Part shown: in pieces, positions 44,910 to 54,464 of the stretch | How positions within the stretch are numbered: the first letter of the stretch is position 1 | Layout of the letters: each line of letters opens with the position of its first letter | From: Pseudomonadota bacterium | GTDB lineage: Bacteria > Myxococcota_A > Bradymonadia > Bradymonadales > GCA-2716585 | Direction: 5' to 3' | Assembly (NCBI GenBank): GCA_005804885.1 | Contig: SYOX01000212.1 | Span: 1 to 64,000 of the forward strand | DNA length: 64,000 nt | Position numbers and translations under genes: made by a program | The notes under the pieces: model-generated | Databases searched by the model: none | The model's input: the letters and a program-made list of their open reading frames with translations, nothing else | Told to the model about the DNA's origin: nothing

Positions 44910-45907
44910 CGCAGATCCACCCAGGCCGCCGGACCCCGGCCGCCCTCATCGCCAGCGCCAACCCCCTCATTGATGTAAGGACCGATGGTTCCGCGCTCGG
45001 CGTGGACCGACGCGGCGCGGGGGCCTGGAGGTCCGAGCAGGGCCGCGCAGGGCGCCTCAGCAGGGCGCTGGCCTGGGCGGCGGTCGCGGTCGCCCTGGCG
45101 ATCGGGGGGGTGGGGTGTCACCGAGCCGCGGAGTTCGAATCGTGCGCCCCTGGCACCTATGGACAGTCCGTCCACACGATGGCGGGGCCCTTCGGGAGCT
45201 TCAAGCCCTCGTACGACTCGAACAATCGGTGCTCGCTCGCCGAGGATCTCTCGCTGGGCCTGAAGCTCAAGGTCGACGAGGGCACGAAGCTCTACGTCAG
45301 GGGCAAGCGCTGGAAGAAGGACAAGGAGGGCGTCTACCGGCTGGACCTTGCCACGGCGATCGGCCAGGTGCCCGCGAGCACCCTGGAGAACCGCGACTCC
45401 AGGTCCCTGCCCCCGCTGCGCATCCCGGTCGCGGTCAAGGCCAGCGGGGGCGAGAAGGAGGAGGGCACCTTGACCTTGATGATCGGGGACATCTGGTGGG
45501 GCTCTATCATCAAGGGCATGATCCAGGCGCTGCCGCTGGACGAGAAGTTCAAGGGCAGCAAGTCCTCGCTGCTCTTCACCAACGACGGCTTCTCGCACTT
45601 CAAGATGCTGGGCAAGAAACCCAGCAAGATCGGCGGCTTCCGATACTTCGCCATCGGCAGGAACATCGGGGAGGAGCGCAAGGAGGGCTGCGGGCTCTAC
45701 GAGGGCGGCGCCTCCGTCACCCTGAGCTACCAGGACAAGGAGGTCATCGTCATCGACGCGCGCACGGGCAAGGAGGTCGCCCGCAAGACCTTCTCGCCGG
45801 CCAAGCGCACGTGCCCGAGCTACACCACCGGCGGCGGCAGCACGGTCAGCTCGGCGGTCGAGCCTGGTGACGTCGAGCCCTGGCTCGACGAGATCCGCAA
45901 GCGCTGA
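44906..45907 (+). CDS. exported lipoprotein of unknown function
   Basis: A 333-residue protein. After a 50-residue polar N-terminus comes RLSRALAWAAVAVALAIGGV, then GCHRAAEF; Cys71 may be lipidated. An internal start may exist, but I keep the ATG coupled (ATGA) to the glycosidase. The mature part has KVDEGTKLYVRGKRWKKDKE, LTLMIGDIWWGSIIKGMIQA and a C-terminal KTFSPAKRTCPSYTTGGGS. The strands look like a single beta-sandwich. Two Cys pairs probably form disulfides. I recognise no family; the coupling suggests it works with the glycosidase. Confidence 0.68.
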   Translation: MTQIHPGRRTPAALIASANPLIDVRTDGSALGVDRRGAGAWRSEQGRAGRLSRALAWAAVAVALAIGGVGCHRAAEFESCAPGTYGQSVHTMAGPFGSFKPSYDSNNRCSLAEDLSLGLKLKVDEGTKLYVRGKRWKKDKEGVYRLDLATAIGQVPASTLENRDSRSLPPLRIPVAVKASGGEKEEGTLTLMIGDIWWGSIIKGMIQALPLDEKFKGSKSSLLFTNDGFSHFKMLGKKPSKIGGFRYFAIGRNIGEERKEGCGLYEGGASVTLSYQDKEVIVIDARTGKEVARKTFSPAKRTCPSYTTGGGSTVSSAVEPGDVEPWLDEIRKR

Positions 45908-45964
45908 GATCGGCCTGGACCTTCTCGACCGGGCGCGCTATGGGTGAGCGGCCCTGGAGACCCC

Positions 45965-47026
45965 ATGCCTCACCGAACCCGACGCATCCTCGACAAGCTC
46001 CGCGACACCGCGCACACCTTCGCCGACTCCCGGGAACTGGACCTGCGCCTGTGCGCCATCCTGGCCGAGGCCCCCGAGGAGCTGGTCGAGACGGTCGAGC
46101 AGTACTGCGCGGAGTCCGGCAGCGCCGTCTGGCGCCGCTTCGCGCTCTGGGGCGAGGAGGCCCCGATGGACTGGCGGCTGTGGTGGAGGCTGCGGGCCAC
46201 TTGCGAGGTGCTACCGCACAGGATCTGCGAGGCCTGCCTGGGCCACGGCGACAGCCCCGGCCTCTTCGGCCCGATGACCTGCACCCACTGCAAGGGCACG
46301 GGCGCCGCCAGCCAGGCCATGCTGGTCTGGCGAAGCCCGGTGACGTGGCGACAGTGGCGCGACGCGAACATGCGCACCTTCGGCAAGGTCACCCCGGCGC
46401 ACCCCGTCCGCGGCGTGACCTGGTTCGACGCCGTCCGCTTCTGCAACCGGGCCACGGCCCACATCAACAGCCTGCGCTGCACCGACGCCCCGCTGCGCAT
46501 GGCCTACCGCACCCACGGCCACGACGAGGCCGCGCAGCGCCAGAACCTGCGCCTGGACGACGGCGCCACCGGCTTCCGCCTCCCCGATCCCGATCAGTGG
46601 GCCGCCTTCGCCGGAGATCCCCCCGCCCTGAAGGTCTGCCTGCTGTGCCGCGGCTACGGCTGGCTCGACGCGCTCGATCAGCGCCCGCTGGACGAGCGCT
46701 GCCCCGCCTGCATGGGCTCGACGTGGACCACCGACGCCCTCAACGCCCTCGCCCGGGAAGACGCAGGCCCGCAGGCCGCCCTCTCCATCGAGCGCCACGG
46801 CCCCAACCGCCACGGCCTGGAGGTCTGCTACGGCCTGACCTGGGAGTGGGGGTGGCGCTTCGAAGAGGGCGACTCGGTCATGCGCCCCTGCATGGGCGGC
46901 TTTGTCGCCCCGGGCAGCGAGCCGGACGCGACCCCCGACTTCGTCAAGGACATCGCCGTCGAGCAGATCGACGAGCCCACCGGGCTGCGCCCCATCCTCC
47001 CCCTCACCCCCCTCGACCGCGCCTGA
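45965..47026 (+). CDS. FGE-fold protein with two DnaJ-type zinc modules
   Basis: A 353-residue protein. It has the FGE/sulfatase-modifying fold markers GVTWFDAVRFCNRATAHINS, GFRLPDPDQWAAFAGDP, and LTWEWGWRFEEGD followed by MGGFVAPGSEPD. Inserted in it are two CxxCxGxG-type modules: Cys88/91 and 106/109 (CEACLGHG, CTHCKGTG), and Cys225/228 and 246/249 (CLLCRGYG, CPACMGST), as in the DnaJ central zinc fingers. The four pairs would bind two zinc ions. The N-terminal 80 residues are helical. I have not seen this combination described; it is likely non-catalytic and may bind unfolded protein or nucleic acid. The start at 45965 (ATGCCTCACC) is 57 bp after the previous stop. Confidence 0.75.
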   Translation: MPHRTRRILDKLRDTAHTFADSRELDLRLCAILAEAPEELVETVEQYCAESGSAVWRRFALWGEEAPMDWRLWWRLRATCEVLPHRICEACLGHGDSPGLFGPMTCTHCKGTGAASQAMLVWRSPVTWRQWRDANMRTFGKVTPAHPVRGVTWFDAVRFCNRATAHINSLRCTDAPLRMAYRTHGHDEAAQRQNLRLDDGATGFRLPDPDQWAAFAGDPPALKVCLLCRGYGWLDALDQRPLDERCPACMGSTWTTDALNALAREDAGPQAALSIERHGPNRHGLEVCYGLTWEWGWRFEEGDSVMRPCMGGFVAPGSEPDATPDFVKDIAVEQIDEPTGLRPILPLTPLDRA

Positions 47027-47087
47027 CCGCCCCTCCTGCGCCAGCCCAGCCGCTCGACCACCTCCCGCTCGACCACACGCCGAAAAT

Positions 47088-47310
47088 GCCCGCCGCCCCA
47101 GGCTCGCGCCTGGGACTACAGGGAAGGGACGCCCCTGCGGGGCTCTCGACGGGGTGGATGCCTGCCCAGCGCCCTGTCACAAGCCACCGCGGACGCGATG
47201 GATTGGGGGTCCTGGTGTCCAGGGCCACGCCGCCACGCATATCGCCGCTCTGTCGGAAGCCCCGCAGGGGCGTCCCTTTTCTGTAGCCCCAGGCGCGAGG
47301 GGCGGCGGGC
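47088..47310. repeat. type B palindromic repeat B2
   Basis: About 223 bp ending in inverted GCCCGCCGCCCC (47088-47099) and GGGGCGGCGGGC (47299-47310). Each arm has the CAGGC-TCGC-GCCTGGG and GCCCC-TGC-GGGGC hairpins and the same CTACAG, GGGACGCC words as B1. The central part differs from B1. Intergenic, after the FGE-like gene. Confidence 0.83.
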
Positions 47311-47389
47311 GGAGCGCTCTCGGGGCTGATCGACGCTCAATGCGATCGCCAGGGTCATCAGGATCATTGAATAGGAGCGCTCGCCCCTG

Positions 47390-47463
47390 ATCTGGAGACA
47401 ACACACTCCAGATCCTCGCCGCCCTGTGGCGTCGAACCCTCATCTGGAGAGTATTGTCTCCAG
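47390..47463. promoter_or_regulatory. two CTGGAGA palindromes upstream of a lipoprotein gene
   Basis: ATCTGGAG...CTCCAGAT at 47390-47413 (8-bp perfect arms, 8-bp spacer) and CTGGAGA...TCTCCAG at 47444-47463 (7-bp arms, 6-bp spacer), centred 52 bp apart, close to five helical turns. They share the CTGGAGA half-site and lie 160-230 bp before the start at 47623. Likely operator pair; the regulator is unknown. Confidence 0.5.
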
Positions 47464-47622
47464 CGACCCCTCCCCCCTCCTGTGGCGCCCTCGCCACAAC
47501 CCCGCCCCAAGCTCCTCCTCGACCCCGCAGGGATCGGACTCGGCGCCGATGTTCGGGGGTGGCACGACCATTGCGTTGTCACCCTGCAGTCGGCCAAAGA
47601 CACCCGCCGCACAGGAGCCACC

Positions 47623-48600
47623 ATGAAGCAGCGAACCCTGATCACGACCCTCAGCCTCTTGCTCATCGCGCTCGGGGGCTGCATCCCGACCAGCGAGCTG
47701 CCGGGCGAGCAATCCGACAGCTCCTCCGAGATCAACCGCTGCATCCAGAACCGCTGCGAGCGCGAGGACGACGAGGACGACGAGAACGAAGAGGAGGACG
47801 ACGAGAACGACGAGGACGAGAACGACGACGAAGGCGACGAGGGTGAGGGCGACGGTCCCGGCGACCTGGGCGAAGGGCCAGCGCCAGAGGCCGAGCCGGG
47901 GGACGAGCCGGAGGCCGAGCCCCAGCCCGAACCGCAGCCCGAGGATCAACCCGAGCCGCGCCCCGCGCCCGAGGGCATGGAGCTGGTCCTCTACTGCGAG
48001 GACGTCCCCGAGGTCGATTGCAGCGAGCCCGAGAACAACAGCCTGGGCGAGTGCCTCGAGGCCTGCGAGGAGATGATGGACTGCGTCGAGGACCTCTGCC
48101 CGCAGAGCGTCGTCGACGCCTTCCCGGTCGACGCCGTCGATCGCTGCGCCCTGCGCTGCCGCCGCGACGCCTCGCTGGCCGACCCCGACGAGGTGGAGGA
48201 CATGCGCTGCAGCGAGATGCACGAGGGCCTCTGCCTCAGCATGCCCTTCCTCGGCAGCGCCTGCGGCTGCGAAGGCGGCGATCCTGACCCGGCCGAGCCC
48301 CAGCCCGAGCCGGAGCCCCAACCGGAGCCCGAGCCCCAGCCGGAGCCCGAGCCCCAGCCGGAGCCCCAGCCCGACGTGGACTGCGCCGCGGCCTGCGACC
48401 GCCTGCTGACCTGCCTCGGGGACATCTGCTCCGAGAACACCCTCAGCAGCTTCGGCGACCGCATCATCAGCCAGTGCGTCGACACCTGCGAGAGCGACCC
48501 CGCCACCTTCGCCAACCGGGGCGAGCTGGCCTGCGGCGCGATCAACGCCGAGGCCTGCGACGCCGAACCCCTGCTCGGCGTCGTCTGCGAGTGCCCCTGA
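47623..48600 (+). CDS. Cys-rich lipoprotein with acidic and QPEPE linkers
   Basis: A 325-residue lipoprotein (MKQRTLITTLSLLLIALGGC, Cys20), start with AGGAG upstream. An acidic stretch of Asp/Glu/Asn (DDEDDENEEEDDENDEDEND) comes next, then two Cys-rich domains, about 130-225 and 255-325, each with a CxxxC..CxxxC pattern (LGECLEACEEMMDCVEDLCP; CDRLLTCLGDICS, CVDTCES). They are separated by QPEPEPQPEPE repeats encoded by near-identical 12-18 bp DNA units. The two Cys domains are clearly related and look like internal duplication. Typical of the lipoproteins of this window. Function unknown; the disulfide-rich form suggests a surface role. Confidence 0.82.
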   Translation: MKQRTLITTLSLLLIALGGCIPTSELPGEQSDSSSEINRCIQNRCEREDDEDDENEEEDDENDEDENDDEGDEGEGDGPGDLGEGPAPEAEPGDEPEAEPQPEPQPEDQPEPRPAPEGMELVLYCEDVPEVDCSEPENNSLGECLEACEEMMDCVEDLCPQSVVDAFPVDAVDRCALRCRRDASLADPDEVEDMRCSEMHEGLCLSMPFLGSACGCEGGDPDPAEPQPEPEPQPEPEPQPEPEPQPEPQPDVDCAAACDRLLTCLGDICSENTLSSFGDRIISQCVDTCESDPATFANRGELACGAINAEACDAEPLLGVVCECP

Positions 48601-48601
48601 G

Positions 48602-50278
48602 CTACGCCTCCCAGATCACCTTCTTGTTCGATGCGTACCACCCGTCCATCTTCGGCCCGTAGGTGTCCTCCAGGACGGGGCGGCGGATCTTCATCGTCGG
48701 GGTCAAGAAGCCCGACTCGATGGTCCAGGCGTCCTTGGCCACCGCGATGAACTGTAGCTGCTCGTACTCCTCGACGGCCTCGTTGACGTGCTTGAGCAGC
48801 GCCACGAGGGCCGCCTCGACCTCCTCCTTCACCCCAGCCTCCGACAGCCTCGACACGACGTCCTCGCCGAGCTGGACGACGGCGTGGGCCATGGGGTGGC
48901 CCGATCCCGACACGCAGGACTGCTCGACGTAGCTGTCGTTGTTCAGGATGTTCTCGATGGGCGCCGGCGCGACGTACTTGCCCTTGCTCGTCTTGAAGAG
49001 CTCCTTGACCCTCCCGGTGATCTTCAAGCGCCCCTGCGCGTCGACCGTGCCCCGATCGCCCGTCTTGAGGAAGCCGTCCTCGGTGAAGGACTCAGCGGTG
49101 GCCTCCGGCATCTTGAAGTAGCCCATCATGCTCGCCGGGCTCTTGACCAGGATCTCGCCAGCCTCGCTGATCCTGCACTCGACCCCAGGGTAGGTGTTGC
49201 CGACGTAGCCCGGCAGGGACTTGCCCGGCAGCGAGACGTGCGAGTAGGAGAAGTTCTCGCTCATCCCATAGCCCTCCAGCAGCTCCAGGCCCAGGTCCTG
49301 GTACCACTGGATCAGCTCCGCGGGGATCGGCGCCGAGCCGCTGCCCGCGAAGCGCACCTGATCGAGGCCCAGGTTGCCCAGGATCTTCTTCTTGATGATC
49401 CCCGACAGGATCGGGATCTTGAGCAAGAGCGAGAGCTTCTTGGGCGGCATCTTCTTGAAGACGCCCATCTGGAACTTGAGCCACAGGCGCGGCACCGAGA
49501 CGAAGAGCGTCGGGCGCGCCCGCTTGAGATCCCCCACGAAGGTGTCCAGAGACTCCGCGAAGAAGACCTGGAAGCCCGTCACCAGCGACACCGACTCCAC
49601 GATCCAGCGCTCGAAGACGTGGGCCAGGGGCAGGTAGGACAGCATCCGGTCCTCCTTCGAAACCCCCAGCTTGTTTGCGATGCCGTGGGAGGCCTCCGAG
49701 ATCGCCCCGAAGTTGTGCATCACCCCCTTGGGCTTCCCCGTGCTGCCCGAGGTGTAGACGATCAGCGCCATCTCCTTGGCCCCGCGCACCGGAGAGCCCT
49801 CGATCGGCGCGGTCTTCGCCACGATCTTGTCCCACGTCGGGAAGTCGTTCGGCGGGCTGAGCGGGTAGCTGATGCAGGGCAGGCCCTCGGGCACGCCGGC
49901 CTTCACCTCGTCCCAGATGTCGAGCTTGCCGACGAAGAGCAGCTTCGACTCGCTGTGCTCCAGGATGTACCGCACCGTCTCGGCGTTGAGCGTCGGGTAG
50001 ATCGCCACCGAGACGTGGCCCGCCATCCAGATCGCCAGATCCGACATGATGAAGTGCGCGCAGTTCTTCGACAAAATCGCGATCTGGCTCGCGGGCGGCA
50101 GATCCATGGACTTGATGTGGCCCGCCATCCGCCGCGCCTCGTCCAGCGTCCGCGCCCAGCTGAACTGGTCGACCTTGTCGCCGCCCAGCGGCTGCGTCAT
50201 GTAAATCGCGTCGGCCTGCTCCTTCTCAAAGCGGTAGGCGCACTGGAGGAGCAACTTCGAATCGTCAATACCCGCCAT
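48602..50278 (-). CDS. long-chain acyl-CoA synthetase (AMP-forming)
   Basis: A 558-residue member of the ANL superfamily. ATP site YTSGSTGKPKGVMHNFG, acceptor-side GYGMSENF, GFLKTGDRG (AMP-binding), and the C-terminal KTSKGKYVAPAPIEN hinge loop with a catalytic Lys. The length and the VPRLWLKFQMGVFKKMPPKK part fit long-chain fatty acyl-CoA ligases. It activates free fatty acids to acyl-CoA for beta-oxidation or lipid synthesis at the membrane. The start at 50278 follows GAGAGG; a longer frame at 50419 is excluded. Convergent with the Cys-rich lipoprotein gene; their stop codons are one base apart. Confidence 0.94.
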   Translation of the reverse strand: MAGIDDSKLLLQCAYRFEKEQADAIYMTQPLGGDKVDQFSWARTLDEARRMAGHIKSMDLPPASQIAILSKNCAHFIMSDLAIWMAGHVSVAIYPTLNAETVRYILEHSESKLLFVGKLDIWDEVKAGVPEGLPCISYPLSPPNDFPTWDKIVAKTAPIEGSPVRGAKEMALIVYTSGSTGKPKGVMHNFGAISEASHGIANKLGVSKEDRMLSYLPLAHVFERWIVESVSLVTGFQVFFAESLDTFVGDLKRARPTLFVSVPRLWLKFQMGVFKKMPPKKLSLLLKIPILSGIIKKKILGNLGLDQVRFAGSGSAPIPAELIQWYQDLGLELLEGYGMSENFSYSHVSLPGKSLPGYVGNTYPGVECRISEAGEILVKSPASMMGYFKMPEATAESFTEDGFLKTGDRGTVDAQGRLKITGRVKELFKTSKGKYVAPAPIENILNNDSYVEQSCVSGSGHPMAHAVVQLGEDVVSRLSEAGVKEEVEAALVALLKHVNEAVEEYEQLQFIAVAKDAWTIESGFLTPTMKIRRPVLEDTYGPKMDGWYASNKKVIWEA

Positions 50279-50555
50279 CTCAATGCCTCTCTTCAAGGCC
50301 GCCCATCGTCGTGGCCCGGCCCGCTGGGGTTGGTCCCGGAGTTGATCGCGCCACGGCGCCGCCTTGTCAACCTCCGCCCCCGCTCGACCCCCTTCACATC
50401 GCGCGAGACAAACGCCCAAGGGCGCTGTAGAGTTCGGCCGGTCACAAAACCAAAAGGGCGTAACCTCGTTTCACAGGCCAACGCTCGGCATCTTGGGTGC
50501 CAAGGGCGTCACCGTCCTCGTCGAGGCGGCGCCACCTGTCCGGAGGAGACAAGAG

Positions 50556-53500
50556 ATGAACAACCCCAGTCGACCCACGCCAGACCCCACGGAGCACGCC
50601 CGACGCCGGGCGACCCCGCGCGCCTCGCTGACCTCCATCGCCGCGCTCGCGCTGCTGATCGCGCCCCTGGCGGCCTGCGACCCCCAGCAGCCCGTCATCG
50701 GGACCACCGGCGCCGACTCAGGCCAGCAGGCCACCCCGACCACCGAGCCCGACGCCGCCCTCGCGGCCAACCCCGACGCCCCTCCCCCGCGCCTGACGGG
50801 CTTCTTCGATCAGGGCAACTTCGCCATCTTGACCGTCCCGCCCGGCCCCAACCAGACCGAGCCCCAGCTGCTCTCGATCAAGTCCCTCCAGGTCGAGGTC
50901 GAGCTCATCGGGCGCATGGCCCGCACCCAGGTCACCCAGGTCTTCCACAACCACACCGACCGACAGACCGAGGGCAACTACGAGTTCACGCTGCCCGCAG
51001 GCGCCGCCATCAGCCGGCTCGCGATGGACGTCGAGGGCAAGATGATGGAGGGCGAGCTCGTCGAGCGCGAAAAGGCCCGCCAGATCTATGAGCAGATCGT
51101 CCGCAGCCAGAAGGACCCCGCGCTGCTGGAGTGGCAGGGCGGCGAGCGCTTCAAGACCCAGATCTTCCCCATCGCCGCCAACGCCGACAAGACCGTCGTG
51201 CTCTCCTACGAGCAGCTCTTGCCCCTTCAGGACGGCCAGGGCACCTACACCTACAGCCTGCCCAACCTCCAGGGCCAGCCGGCCGGCTCCCTGATCCAGT
51301 CCTTCTCCTTCGCCTTGCGGGCCGAGGACGCCCTCGGCCTCAAGGTCGTCGGCTACGCCGCCCAGGTCGAGCAGCGGCAGCCCGGCGGCGCCGTCACCTT
51401 CAAGGCCGAGGCCTTCGAGCCCGCCGGCCCCCTGGAGATCGCCTTCGGCCCTGCGGGCGCCGACAAGGCCACCATCAGCTACGGCGCCCACGACAAGGAG
51501 CGCCTCTTCCTCGTCGACTTCGTCCCCGGCCTCCCCGAGGGCGAGCAGGCCGACATCTCCAACCTCGTCATCGCCCTGGACACCTCGGCCGGGATCGGCA
51601 AGGTGGAGCTGGCCCGCGCCATCGAGCTGGCCCGCGCCCTGCTCGCCGCCCTGCCCGGCGCCGCCCGCGCCCAGATCATCCACGGCGACCTCAAGGTCCG
51701 CGCCTGCGCCGCCTCCCCCATGCCCCCCCAGGAGGCCGCGGCCTGCCTCGACGGCCTCGACGCCGGCGGCGGCACCGACCTCGGCGCCCTGCTGCGCGCC
51801 GCCGCAGAGGCCACCTCGGGCTTCGGCGGCGCGACCTCCATCGTCCTGCTCTCCGACGGCAGCGCCTCGCTCGGCGAGCTCGACGGCGACCTGCTCCAGG
51901 CCTCCTTCCTGGCCGCCATCAAGGACCGCCCCGTCAACCTCCACGCCGTGGCCATCGGCCACGCCCCCAACGAGGCAGGCCTCGGCGAGCTGGCGCGCGC
52001 CGCACGCGGGCACGTCCTGCGCATGAACCCCATGGACCCGCCGGCCACCGTCGCCGTCTCCCTCGGCCGCCTCGTGCGCGAGCCCCTGCTGACCGACGTC
52101 CAGGTCACCGCCCTCTCCGGCAAGGTCGAGGGCCTCGTCCCGCACCGCCCCGTCAACCTCGCCCGGGGCCAGTCCCTGGCCATCATGGGGCGCCTGGACG
52201 AGGGCACCGCCCGCATCGAGGTCCGCGGCAACTGGCAGGGGCAGCCGCTTGCCCGCACCTTCGACCTGAGCGCCCCGGCCAAGGCCGAAAACACCCTGCT
52301 CCCCAACTTCTGGGCGCGCGCCGTCATCGAGGAGATGCAGGACAAGGCCATCGACCGCGACAAGATCGTCGCGACCTCCCTCGAATACGGCGTCATGAGC
52401 CGCTACACCTCCTTCCTCGTCCTTGAGAACGAGGAGGCCTACCAGCGCTTCCAGATCGAGCGCCGCAAGGAGAAGGAGCGCCTCGACAACCAGCAGCAGC
52501 AGGCCAACCAGCAGCAGGCCGCCCAGGGCAACATCAAAAAAGGCGAAGGCCGCCTTCAGGACGTCCTGGCCAAGAACGAGGCCAAGCCCGACGACCCCGC
52601 CCCTTCGGACGACGAGGCCCCCGGTGAAGGCGAGGTCGACGGCAAGGACAAGGCCGGCGAGGCGGAGAAGAAGGAGGAGATCGCCCAGGTCATGGAGCCC
52701 GCCGCCTCCGAGCGCCGCGCCGAGAACCAGCCCGCGCCGCCCGCCGAGGAGGTCGCCGATCCAGCCCCCGCCCTCGACAACAGGGTCTTCAAGCTTGACG
52801 AGGCCGACAAGGACTCCGGTGGCGACCGCGAGACGTTCGCCCTCCGCCCCGCCTCGCCCGCATCAAAGACGACCGGCAACATCGGACAGGGCGGCGGCGG
52901 CATCGCCGACGGGAGGCTCTCTGGAAAGGGGCGCGGTGTCGGCGGCCCCCGGCACGGCTGGATCCAGCCGGATCCTCAGACCTACCTCGCGCTGATCAAG
53001 GCGCTTGAGGATCGCAAGGGCAACCTCACGCTGGCCGAGCGACAGCAGCTCATGGACAACTACGTCCTGGCTGGCCAGCCTCAGAAGGCTCGCGCCTTCC
53101 TCAAGGAGTCCCTCGTCGGCGTCGACAAGGAGGCCGCGCCCCAGCACACCCTCGACCTGCTGGCCATGCCCACCGTCCGCGCCGCCCTCAACGCCGAGTT
53201 CACCGTCGCCATCCGCGCTCGCCTCAAGCAGCCCTCCCCCCCCGACTCGCTCGCCCGCGAGCACTGGCTGAACCTCACGACCCGCAACCAGCTCGACGCC
53301 GCCGTGGCCGACTTCTCCGCCGCCGGCCTCATCCCGACCACCGCCAGCGGCTTCCTGACCGACCTGCTCGACCGCAACCAGCCCCAGAAGGCCGCGGCCC
53401 TCCTCGACGCCTGGCTGAAGGGCACTGCCTTCACGAAAGATCAACTCTATCAAATACTTACAAACGACCGACGGCTCGGATCAAGGGTGCCCGTCCAGCT

Positions 53501-54437
53501 CCACGCCCTGAGCGCCGCCCTCATCGACGAGGGCGACAGCCGCCCCGAGGTGATGGAGGACTTCGCCGCCACGGCCCAGGCCGCCGGCCGCGTCGAGCAG
53601 GCGGCCGAGAAAGTCCTGGCCCGCTGCGCCGATCCGGGCGACGCGCTGGTCGACTGCAAGGGCTGGCTTTCGAAGCTTGCCAGCGTCGAGGCCGTCCAGG
53701 TGCGGATCAAGGGCCTCTTCGGCGAGGAGCTCAAGGCGCTGCAGGCCCGCCGCGCGCAGGACATGGGCAATGCGGAGCTGATCCGCCAGGGCGCCGCGCT
53801 GCTGGAGCAGATGGGCAACCAGGAGGCGGCCTTGCGCCTCTTGAGCGAGCTCGTCGAGTTCGCCCCCCACGACTTCGGCGCCCGCGCCGGCTACGCCCAG
53901 GCGCTGATCGAGCGCAAGGACATCGAGGGCGGCTGCGCCCAGCACGCCGCCGCCGTCCAGCTCAACCCCTCCGAGCGCGACACCTTCCGCACCATGATGG
54001 CGCTCCGACGCCAGCAGGAGGACAAGGCCAGGTCCCTGCGCGAGTGCATCGTCCAGGGCGTCTCCAAGCTGCCCGTCCACCGCGCCGTCTCGCTGGTGTT
54101 GACCTGGGAGGACCCCAGCGCCGACGTCGACCTGCACATCGTCGAGGTCGGCGGCGAGGAGATCTACTACAGCCGCAGGGAGTCCCAGCACGGCGGGCTG
54201 CTCTATTACGACATCACCGACGGCTTCGGCCCGGAGATCTACGTCCTGGGCAGCGGCCCCGCCGGCGAGTACGCCCTGTCGCTGGTCTACTACTCAGGCT
54301 CGGCCCGCAACATCAAGGGCACCCTGACGATCCTTCGCAACGCCGGCGCCCCCGACGAGAGCCGCGAGGACCGCGAGTTTGTCCTGGAGTACTCCAACTC
54401 CAGCCTCAAGATCCCCATCGGCGTCTTCCGCCTCTGA
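50556..54437 (+). CDS. VIT and VWA domain lipoprotein with low-complexity and C-terminal beta domain
   Basis: A 1293-residue lipoprotein (N-terminus MNNPSRPTPDPTEHARRRAT, lipobox LAAC), start with GGAGGAG. A VIT domain (about 60-200: VELIGRMARTQVTQVFHNHT, TLPAGAAISRLAMDVEGKMM, ERFKTQIFPIAA) is followed by a VWA domain (about 330-480), in which the MIDAS reads DTSAGIG rather than DxSxS, so metal-binding is probably lost or altered. Residues about 640-820 are a long charged low-complexity linker, then TPR-like helices, then a DUF2135-like beta domain at the end (DPSADVDLHIVEVGGEEIYY). Related proteins in other bacteria are surface lipoproteins of unknown role. 277 bp upstream is intergenic. Confidence 0.88.
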   Translation: MNNPSRPTPDPTEHARRRATPRASLTSIAALALLIAPLAACDPQQPVIGTTGADSGQQATPTTEPDAALAANPDAPPPRLTGFFDQGNFAILTVPPGPNQTEPQLLSIKSLQVEVELIGRMARTQVTQVFHNHTDRQTEGNYEFTLPAGAAISRLAMDVEGKMMEGELVEREKARQIYEQIVRSQKDPALLEWQGGERFKTQIFPIAANADKTVVLSYEQLLPLQDGQGTYTYSLPNLQGQPAGSLIQSFSFALRAEDALGLKVVGYAAQVEQRQPGGAVTFKAEAFEPAGPLEIAFGPAGADKATISYGAHDKERLFLVDFVPGLPEGEQADISNLVIALDTSAGIGKVELARAIELARALLAALPGAARAQIIHGDLKVRACAASPMPPQEAAACLDGLDAGGGTDLGALLRAAAEATSGFGGATSIVLLSDGSASLGELDGDLLQASFLAAIKDRPVNLHAVAIGHAPNEAGLGELARAARGHVLRMNPMDPPATVAVSLGRLVREPLLTDVQVTALSGKVEGLVPHRPVNLARGQSLAIMGRLDEGTARIEVRGNWQGQPLARTFDLSAPAKAENTLLPNFWARAVIEEMQDKAIDRDKIVATSLEYGVMSRYTSFLVLENEEAYQRFQIERRKEKERLDNQQQQANQQQAAQGNIKKGEGRLQDVLAKNEAKPDDPAPSDDEAPGEGEVDGKDKAGEAEKKEEIAQVMEPAASERRAENQPAPPAEEVADPAPALDNRVFKLDEADKDSGGDRETFALRPASPASKTTGNIGQGGGGIADGRLSGKGRGVGGPRHGWIQPDPQTYLALIKALEDRKGNLTLAERQQLMDNYVLAGQPQKARAFLKESLVGVDKEAAPQHTLDLLAMPTVRAALNAEFTVAIRARLKQPSPPDSLAREHWLNLTTRNQLDAAVADFSAAGLIPTTASGFLTDLLDRNQPQKAAALLDAWLKGTAFTKDQLYQILTNDRRLGSRVPVQLHALSAALIDEGDSRPEVMEDFAATAQAAGRVEQAAEKVLARCADPGDALVDCKGWLSKLASVEAVQVRIKGLFGEELKALQARRAQDMGNAELIRQGAALLEQMGNQEAALRLLSELVEFAPHDFGARAGYAQALIERKDIEGGCAQHAAAVQLNPSERDTFRTMMALRRQQEDKARSLRECIVQGVSKLPVHRAVSLVLTWEDPSADVDLHIVEVGGEEIYYSRRESQHGGLLYYDITDGFGPEIYVLGSGPAGEYALSLVYYSGSARNIKGTLTILRNAGAPDESREDREFVLEYSNSSLKIPIGVFRL

Positions 54438-54464
54438 GCCTCCCCGCGGCCACCCCTCGTCGAC

